Below are positions 29,894 through 34,713 of a stretch of DNA of 34,713 nt, piece after piece. The notes under the pieces were generated by a model, which saw only the letters and a list, made by a program, of their open reading frames with translations, was not told the origin of the DNA and did no database searches. This DNA is from Sphingomonas faeni (GTDB taxonomy: Bacteria > Pseudomonadota > Alphaproteobacteria > Sphingomonadales > Sphingomonadaceae): contig NZ_JANBVH010000044.1 of the NCBI RefSeq assembly GCF_024273235.1, positions 1 through 34,713 on the forward strand, read 5' to 3'. Numbering within the stretch: the stretch's first letter is position 1; each line of letters opens with the position of its first letter. The position numbers and the translations under genes were made by a program.

Positions 29894-30316
29894 TCACGCG
29901 AGGAAGCGGTCCTTCAGCGCCAGCATCGCCAGCGCTGCGTTCGCCGCACCGCCGCCCTTGTCGCCCTCGGTCGGACGCGCCCGCGTGAGTGCCTGCGCTT
30001 CGTTCTCGGTCGTCAGGATGCCGTTGCCGATCGCCAGCCCGTCCATCGTCAGCTGCATGATCCCGCGCGCGCTCTCGCCCGCGACGATCTCGAAATGATA
30101 GGTCTCGCCGCGGATCACGACGCCCAATGCGACATACGCGTCGAACGTCTCGCTCGCGGCCGCCAGCGCGATCGCGCCGGGGACTTCGAGCGCGCCGGGC
30201 ACGGTGATCGTCTCGTGCGTGTGGCCGGCGGCTTCGATCGCCGCCTTAGCGCCTTCGACGAGGAGGTCGTTGAGGTGGTCGTAGAAGCGCGCTTCGACGA
30301 TGAGGAGATGGGCCAT
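29894..30316 (-). CDS. ribH: 6,7-dimethyl-8-ribityllumazine synthase
   Basis: A 140-residue lumazine synthase that condenses 5-amino-6-ribitylaminouracil with dihydroxybutanone phosphate. Key features are the substrate motif VPGALEVPGAI (39-49), catalytic H74 in RGETYHFEIV and the phosphate-binding region GNGILTTENEAQA. The enzyme forms pentamers or capsids. The ATG overlaps the ribBX stop (TAATG). It acts just before riboflavin synthase, encoded upstream in the same operon. Confidence 0.96.
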   Translation of the reverse strand: MAHLLIVEARFYDHLNDLLVEGAKAAIEAAGHTHETITVPGALEVPGAIALAAASETFDAYVALGVVIRGETYHFEIVAGESARGIMQLTMDGLAIGNGILTTENEAQALTRARPTEGDKGGGAANAALAMLALKDRFLA

Positions 30317-31482
30317 TAGTTGCTCTTTTCGATATCCAGGGACGCGATGCGGCGCTCGCCGACGATCGACAGGCCATAGCCGTCGAGGCCGACCAGCGTG
30401 TGGTGCGTGTTGGTGATCAGCACCATGTCATGCACGCCGAGCTCGGTCAGGATCATCGCGCCGACGCCGTAGTCGCGCAGTTCCTCCATGTCGGGCGTAA
30501 TCTCCGCGCCGGCCTTCTTCATCACCGCCGAGGTGAAGGTGTTTCCACGGGGCCGGTTGATGACGACGATCACCCCCGCGCCCTCGTCCGCGATCATCTG
30601 CATCGAGCGCGCGAGGATACGGCCGCGATCACCCGATTCGCCGAAGATATCCGCGAACGGCGACAGCGCGTGCATGCGGACCAGCGTCGGCGTGTCGGGA
30701 TCGATCCTGCCCTTGACCAGTGCGACCTGCTCGGTGCCGGTCGCCTTGTTCCAGAACGTCAGCGCGGTCCAGTCGCCGCCCCATTCGGAGGTGAACTTCG
30801 CCTCGGCGCGCTTCTCGACGAGGTGGTCGTAGCGGCGGCGATACGCGATCAGATCGCGGATCGTGCCGATCTTGACGTTGTGGAACTGCGCGAAGGTGAC
30901 GAGGTCGTCCATCCGCGCCATCGTGCCGTCCTCGTTCATGATCTCGCAGATCACGCCCGAGGGGTTGAGCCCGGCGAGCCGCGCGACGTCGACCGCCGCC
31001 TCGGTATGGCCGGCGCGGATCAGCACGCCGCCGTCGCGTGCGACCAGCGGGAAGACGTGGCCGGGGGTGACGATGTCCGCCTTGCCCTTGGTCGCATCGA
31101 CCGCCACCGCGATGGTACGCGCGCGATCCGCGGCCGAGATGCCGGTCGTCACGCCTTCGAGCGCCTCGATCGAGACGGTGAACGCGGTTTCGTGCCGGGT
31201 GCCGTTGTTGCGGCTCATCAGTTCGAGCCCGAGCTCCTCGGTGCGGTCGCGGGTCAGCGCGAGGCAGATCAGGCCACGGCCGTATTTGGCCATGAAGTTG
31301 ATCTTCTCGGGCGTCGCCATCTGCGCGGGGATGACGAGATCGCCCTCGTTCTCGCGATCCTCGTCGTCGACCAGGATGAACATCCGGCCGTTGCGCGCCT
31401 CATCGATGATCTCTTCGGGGGTCGACAGATAGCCATGCTTCAGACGGGCCAATTCGGACGAACGCTCAGCGGGCAGAGGCAC
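30316..31482 (-). CDS. ribB: 3,4-dihydroxy-2-butanone-4-phosphate synthase fused to degenerate GTP cyclohydrolase II domain (RibBX type)
   Basis: A 388-residue protein. The N-terminal part (about 12-212) is a DHBP synthase: DDEDRENEGDLV, FMAKYGRGLICLAL, TPGHVFPLVARDGGV and RAGHTEAAVDVARLAG. The C-terminal part (about 213-388) has the fold of RibA but the segment aligned to the zinc site (MHALSPFADIFGESGDRGRI) has no cysteine, whereas true GTP cyclohydrolase II has three. It therefore should not be an active RibA. RibBX fusions of this type are described in Proteobacteria. The GTG at 31482, with GGAG upstream, overlaps the ribE end by 17 bases. Confidence 0.92.
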   Translation of the reverse strand: MPLPAERSSELARLKHGYLSTPEEIIDEARNGRMFILVDDEDRENEGDLVIPAQMATPEKINFMAKYGRGLICLALTRDRTEELGLELMSRNNGTRHETAFTVSIEALEGVTTGISAADRARTIAVAVDATKGKADIVTPGHVFPLVARDGGVLIRAGHTEAAVDVARLAGLNPSGVICEIMNEDGTMARMDDLVTFAQFHNVKIGTIRDLIAYRRRYDHLVEKRAEAKFTSEWGGDWTALTFWNKATGTEQVALVKGRIDPDTPTLVRMHALSPFADIFGESGDRGRILARSMQMIADEGAGVIVVINRPRGNTFTSAVMKKAGAEITPDMEELRDYGVGAMILTELGVHDMVLITNTHHTLVGLDGYGLSIVGERRIASLDIEKSN

Positions 31483-32092
31483 GGTAATGCTCCATTCTTT
31501 GGAGGTAGCGGGCGAGGACGTCGATCTCGATGTTGACCGACTGTTCCACGTGGATCGTACCGAGCGTGGTGACGCTCCAGGTATGCGGGATGATGTTGAG
31601 GCCGAACTCGACGTCCCTTTGACCATCAGGGCCATCGATATCATGGACGCTGTTCACGGTCAGCGAGACGCCGTCGACCGTAACCGAGCCCTTGGGCGCG
31701 ATGAACGGCGCGATGTCGGCGCCGGCGCGGATCGTGACGCGGTGCGAGCCGCCTTCTTCCGACACCGCGACGACCGTGCCGAGGCCGTCGACATGCCCCG
31801 TGACGATATGGCCGCCGAGTTCGTCGCCGAGCTTCATCGCGCGTTCGAGGTTGAACTTCCGGCCCTCGGTCCACTGGTCCTGGGCGGTGCGGCTGATCGT
31901 CTCGCCGGAGACGTCGACCGCGAACCAGTTCGGGCCTTTATCGACGACCGTCAGGCAGACGCCCGAGCAGGAGATCGACGCGCCGAGATCGACGGTCGCG
32001 GTATCATAGGCGGTGCTGACGACGACGCGCGTGTCGCCGGGCGACTCCACGCGCGTAACAGTGCCGATGTCGGTGACGATTCCGGTGAACAT
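31466..32092 (-). CDS. ribE: Riboflavin synthase alpha subunit
   Basis: A 208-residue enzyme that dismutates two lumazine molecules into riboflavin. It starts with the family MFTGIVTDIGTV and has two lumazine-binding barrels: the first with CSGVCLTVVDKG and the second with GHIVTGHVDGLG and SVTVDGVSLTVNSV. The ATG overlaps the ribD stop (TAATG at 32090-32094). An additional loop (VHDIDGPDGQRDVEFG) is near 165. The end overlaps the start of the ribBX gene. Confidence 0.95.
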   Translation of the reverse strand: MFTGIVTDIGTVTRVESPGDTRVVVSTAYDTATVDLGASISCSGVCLTVVDKGPNWFAVDVSGETISRTAQDQWTEGRKFNLERAMKLGDELGGHIVTGHVDGLGTVVAVSEEGGSHRVTIRAGADIAPFIAPKGSVTVDGVSLTVNSVHDIDGPDGQRDVEFGLNIIPHTWSVTTLGTIHVEQSVNIEIDVLARYLQRMEHYRASAR

Positions 32093-33231
32093 TATGCCTC
32101 GTTTCGTTCGCGCTCGTAGACCTCGAGCCGGTCGCTGCCAAGTTGCCGCGCATCGACGTGTGTCCAGCGTTGGTGCGTATCCGCCAGGTCGGTGAGGCCG
32201 ATGTCGCGGAGTGCGGGCTTGCCGCCGCCGATCAGGATCGGCGCGCGGTAGAGGATGAGCCGGTCGACCAGATCGGCCGCGAGGAACGCCGACGCTACGG
32301 CAGCGCCGCCTTCGACCAGTATGTGGTCGATATCGGGGAGGGTAATGATGGCTTGCGGGGACGAGATGATGGTCCAGCTTGCGTGGCCATCTGCTGTAAC
32401 TCCTCGTTCCGCGATCATTTTGTCTGCAGCCGTTATTTCGTCACCTGCCCCAATTCCGTCACGCCAGCGAAAGCTGGGGTCTCCCCGTGAGGCTCCGTCG
32501 TGGCTGGCAACGGGGATATTCCAGCTTTCGCTGGAATGACGGGGAGAGGGGGAGGGGGCGGGGGGGACGGTGAGGTTCGCCGACAGAAGTACGCGCTTCG
32601 GACTGCGCGCTTCCAGACCTGGCAACCGCACGTCGAGTCGCGGTGCATCGGCCTCGTACGTCCCGCGACCGACGAGGATCGCTTCGTGCCGGCTCCGCTC
32701 CAGATGCGCATGCGCCCGCGCTTCGGCGCCGGTGATCCAGCGACTCGACCCGTCCGCCATCGCGATGCAGCCGTCGAGCGAGGTTGCGAGCTTCAGGGTG
32801 ACATGGGGGCGGCCGAGGGCCTGCCGCGTGAGAAAGCCGGCCATCGAGCGGCGGGCCTCTTCCGCGCGAGTCCCGCGCGTTACGGCAATCCCCGCCGCAC
32901 CAAGCCGGGCAAAGCCTAGGCCGGCCGTTCGTACATCGGGATCCTCGAGCGCCGCAACGACTCGCGCGACACCCGATTCGATCAGCAAGTCGCTGCACGC
33001 CGGACCGCGCGGCGATTGGTGCGCACACGGCTCAAGCGTGACGTAGGCCGTAGCCCCCCGAGCTTTCGCGCCAGCCTCGGCCAGTGCCATCGCCTCGGCA
33101 TGCGGACGACCCCCCGCCTGCGTCCAGCCGCGTCCGACGACGCGGCCATCGGCGACGATCACGCAGCCGACATTGGGGTTGGGTGCGGTCCGCCCGCGCC
33201 CCCGCTCGGCCAGCGCCAGTGCGGCGCCCAT
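32092..33231 (-). CDS. ribD: Bifunctional riboflavin deaminase/reductase RibD carrying an in-frame repeat
   Basis: Counting from the ATG at 33231 this is 379 residues. The deaminase domain has the zinc site H44-A-E46 and PCAHQSPRGPAC (C69, C79); the reductase domain has LKLATSLDGCIAMADGSSRWI and DIDHILVEGGA. Residues about 230-258 come from a palindromic repeat (32456-32542), an insertion of exactly 29 codons between the LLSANLTVPP strand and the later WTIISSPQAI strand. The family normally has several more residues before this methionine. A CTG at 33258 that overlaps the upstream stop (CTGA) would give them, so translation may begin there. Confidence 0.92.
   Translation of the reverse strand: MGAALALAERGRGRTAPNPNVGCVIVADGRVVGRGWTQAGGRPHAEAMALAEAGAKARGATAYVTLEPCAHQSPRGPACSDLLIESGVARVVAALEDPDVRTAGLGFARLGAAGIAVTRGTRAEEARRSMAGFLTRQALGRPHVTLKLATSLDGCIAMADGSSRWITGAEARAHAHLERSRHEAILVGRGTYEADAPRLDVRLPGLEARSPKRVLLSANLTVPPAPSPSPRHSSESWNIPVASHDGASRGDPSFRWRDGIGAGDEITAADKMIAERGVTADGHASWTIISSPQAIITLPDIDHILVEGGAAVASAFLAADLVDRLILYRAPILIGGGKPALRDIGLTDLADTHQRWTHVDARQLGSDRLEVYERERNEA
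32456..32542. repeat. Palindromic repeat inserted in frame in ribD
   Basis: CCGTCACGCCAGCGAAAGCT, GGGGTCTCCCCG on the left pairs with CGGGGATATTCC, AGCTTTCGCTGGAATGACGG on the right around a short loop. It is 87 bases long, a multiple of three, and is open in the ribD frame (RHSSESWNIPV, then SFRWRDG). In layout it matches the repeats at 24461-24539 and 29428-29484, which are intergenic. Confidence 0.88.
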
Positions 33232-33254
33232 CCACCGGGCGTCCGTCGCCTGGG

Positions 33255-33602
33255 TCAGATTCCCATCGCCTTGAGCTTGTCGTCGAGCCGCTTGAATGCG
33301 GCGCGCTGGGCGTCCTCCCGGGCCTTTTGCTCGGCGAGCGCCTTGGCCTTGATCGGTGCGTCGATCTTCTGCTGGGCGATGATCTCCGCATCGGTGCGAT
33401 CCGCGGGCCATTGCTCGACATAGATGATCTTCGGGCGGTATTCCTGCTCGACGTACGAATCCTTCATGAACGCGTAGATCAGGAAGCTGGTGACCCCGAG
33501 CGCCGCCACGAGGAAGATCAACTCGTACGGCTGGCGCTGACTCAGGAAGAGCCGCAGGTCGCGATAGGCGACGATCGGTGAGAAGCGACTGAAAAGGCCC
33601 AT
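33255..33602 (-). CDS. Small single-pass membrane protein of unknown function upstream of ribD
   Basis: A 115-residue protein. A cytoplasmic or amphipathic N-terminus (MGLFSRFSPIVAYRDLRLFL) is followed by one transmembrane helix at about 28-46 (ELIFLVAALGVTSFLIYAF) and a charged, probably coiled-coil tail ending KRLDDKLKAMGI. The ATG at 33602 is a normal start; an upstream extension runs into the hairpin region. Its stop overlaps the possible CTG start of ribD, so it is part of the operon. I do not recognise a named family; conserved YVEQ motifs occur twice (SYVEQEYRP, IYVEQWPAD). Confidence 0.75.
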   Translation of the reverse strand: MGLFSRFSPIVAYRDLRLFLSQRQPYELIFLVAALGVTSFLIYAFMKDSYVEQEYRPKIIYVEQWPADRTDAEIIAQQKIDAPIKAKALAEQKAREDAQRAAFKRLDDKLKAMGI

Positions 33603-33618
33603 GCGGCGCAAGATAGGG

Positions 33619-33647
33619 GTGCGGGGCGGGCTAGGCCAGCCCCGCAC
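33619..33647. terminator. GC-rich hairpin between tonB-family gene and the ribD operon
   Basis: GTGCGGGGC (33619-33627) and GCCCCGCAC (33639-33647) form a nine-bp stem with an 11-base loop, in the gap between the tonB-family gene and the small membrane-protein gene on the same strand. No good T-run follows (CCCCTATCTT on the minus strand), so termination would be weak or Rho-assisted. Confidence 0.5.
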
Positions 33648-33654
33648 TCCTAAG

Positions 33655-33694
33655 GTTCAGTTCTGCAAGACACCAAGTTCAGTTCTGCAAGACA
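33655..33694. repeat. 18-bp direct duplication at the 3' end of the tonB-family gene
   Basis: GTTCAGTTCTGCAAGACA occurs at 33655-33672 and again at 33677-33694, 22 bases apart. The second copy encodes the end of the protein (VLQN and stop); the first lies just past the stop. It looks like a recent small duplication; as it lies mostly beyond the stop it does not alter the protein. Confidence 0.85.
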
Positions 33695-34344
33695 AACGTC
33701 AGCGACATCGATCGCCACGCCTCGACCGGCACGCCGTCGCGTGTCGCCGGCTTGAACCGCCACTTCGCCAGCGCCCGGTCCAGCGTCGCGCGGTAGAAGG
33801 CGTCGGTGGTCGCGCTGATCCGCTCGACCTGCTTCACGCGGCCATCGGTGCCGACCAGCACGCGCACCACGACCTTGCCCTCGCGTTCGGCGCGGCGTTC
33901 CTCGGACGGGTAGCCCGGCTGGAAGTCGGCGGCGTAGCGTGGGTCGATGCCGGGCTGGACGAACACCGGCGCAGGCTTGGGCGGATCGACCGCGACGGTT
34001 CCGGTGCCGGTGCCTTCGATCCCGATCGGCGGGGTGTAGGGGAGCGGGTCGGGGGCGACCGTGAAGCCATCGGTCTGCGGAATCTGCACGACCGTGATCG
34101 GTGCATCGGGACGCGGGGCTGGGCGAGGTTGCTGGCGGATCAGCGGATCCTGGGGTGGCGCCGGCTCGGGCGGCGGGGGCGGCGTGTACGGCACATAGGT
34201 TATGAGTCGCGTGTCGGGCACGAACGGCAGCACGTTCGGTGCAGCGAAGAACAAGGCTCCGATCACCGCGCAGTTGATGGCCAGCGCGACGCCGAGACTC
34301 CCGGGATTGAATCCGTCCGTCCGGTTTGGTCGATCCGCGTACAT
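33679..34344 (-). CDS. TonB family protein (energy transducer)
   Basis: A 221-residue protein with the TonB layout: short cytoplasmic N-terminus, one membrane helix at about 18-38 (GVALAINCAVIGALFFAAPN), a proline-rich periplasmic stretch at about 50-130 (YTPPPPPEPAPPQDP) and a C-terminal TonB domain at about 135-221 (YPSEERRAEREGKVVVRVLV, ALAKWRFKPATRDGVPVEAW). It would couple the proton gradient to outer-membrane receptors. No exbB or exbD is nearby, so partners are elsewhere. A GGGGAG site precedes the ATG. Sphingomonads typically have several tonB paralogues, and this one's receptor is unknown. Confidence 0.9.
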   Translation of the reverse strand: MYADRPNRTDGFNPGSLGVALAINCAVIGALFFAAPNVLPFVPDTRLITYVPYTPPPPPEPAPPQDPLIRQQPRPAPRPDAPITVVQIPQTDGFTVAPDPLPYTPPIGIEGTGTGTVAVDPPKPAPVFVQPGIDPRYAADFQPGYPSEERRAEREGKVVVRVLVGTDGRVKQVERISATTDAFYRATLDRALAKWRFKPATRDGVPVEAWRSMSLTFVLQN

Positions 34345-34713
34345 CTTCCGTCTCCCCTGTTTCTCCTCGAGGCTGGCGGCGAGATAGGCACCGCCGTTTG
34401 GGATGGTACATCATTACATTGATGTGGCAGCTTGTTTTGGGGAAGATCGCGTGTGCGCTTCCCCAAGCCTTTCCCGGTCGGAACATGCTTGATGTCGAGG
34501 GGTGGTTTGGGTGGTGCCGCTACCTGTTTGGCGGCCGCGCGGGACGCATCAAAGTCACCACCCCGGCGGAGGCCGGGGCCCAATTGGAAAGGCCGTAGTA
34601 ACGCAGTGCAGCGCTTAGTTGACCACGTTCCCAATTGGGCCCCGGCCTTCGCCGGGGTGGTGCCTCAGGTGGGAGCGGTGCTTCTAGGACCGCCATAAAG
34701 TGACCGGCGCTAC
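34345..34713. other. Gene-free end of window with a palindromic repeat
   Basis: No convincing gene starts or ends here; it contains the leader of the tonB-family gene (to about 34480, moderately AT-rich) and the repeat at 34556-34662. Open frames across it read through the repeat. Confidence 0.5.
34556..34662. repeat. Palindromic repeat, CCCCGGC/GCCGGGG family, copy 2
   Basis: CACCACCCCGGCGGAGGCCG, then GGGCCCAATTGG on the left, pairs with CCAATTGGGCCC, then CGGCCTTCGCCGGGGTGGTG on the right. The loop includes AGGCCGTAGTAACG, similar to AGGCCGAGGTAACG in copy 1 (15035-15139), so part of the loop is conserved as well as the arms. Confidence 0.88.

Noticed and set aside
33603..33678. FMN riboswitch before the riboflavin operon
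   Set aside because: Only a simple GC-rich hairpin is present; the conserved RFN-element segments are not visible.

Overview
The window looks like chromosome of a Sphingomonas-type alphaproteobacterium (Sphingomonadales). The evidence is very high G+C, an HWE-type histidine kinase, EcfG-type (GGAAC-N16-CGTT) promoter matches, a ribB gene fused to a degenerate ribA domain, hisC translationally coupled to a cyclohexadienyl/prephenate dehydrogenase as in Zymomonas, and many intergenic palindromic repeats. No phage, insertion sequence or CRISPR array was seen. One tRNA gene (Leu, anticodon GAG) is present.

Layout. 215-676 encodes a MarR-like winged-helix regulator. 931-9134 is a five-gene surface operon: three small secreted DUF11-type beta-sandwich proteins, a 1691-residue outer-membrane protein (DUF11, prealbumin-like and Ig-like modules followed by a predicted beta-barrel of about 840 residues) and an 80-residue protein. 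9314-11103 holds a 50-residue basic protein, tRNA-Leu and a MATE efflux pump. 11239-15008 has a zinc-ribbon membrane protein divergent from a coupled ftsE-ftsX-ydcF-plsC operon. 15173-19616 is an amino-acid block: hisC-tyrA on the minus strand and metX-GNAT-metW on the plus strand. 19711-24384 has a receiver-only response regulator convergent with an HWE kinase, which sits at the end of a feoA-feoB-ssb-kinase run. 24581-29331 carries COQ9, an EamA transporter, an Old Yellow Enzyme, a charged coiled-coil protein, a SpoIIAA-like protein and a DUF1206 membrane protein with a perfect EcfG promoter match. 29684-34344 is the riboflavin operon (small membrane protein, ribD, ribE, ribBX, ribH, DUF4169), preceded by a tonB-family gene.

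The least understood system is the DUF11/outer-membrane-protein operon. Its secreted proteins and the outer-membrane protein share an N-terminal sequence motif, a perfect 12-bp hairpin sits at the ribosome-binding site of the outer-membrane gene, and a long interrupted palindrome lies in the AT-rich leader. I infer a surface assembly or anchoring system whose function is unknown. A second notable feature is a palindromic repeat inserted in frame into ribD, related in layout to repeats that are otherwise intergenic here. All functional statements come from reading motifs by eye; no database search was run.
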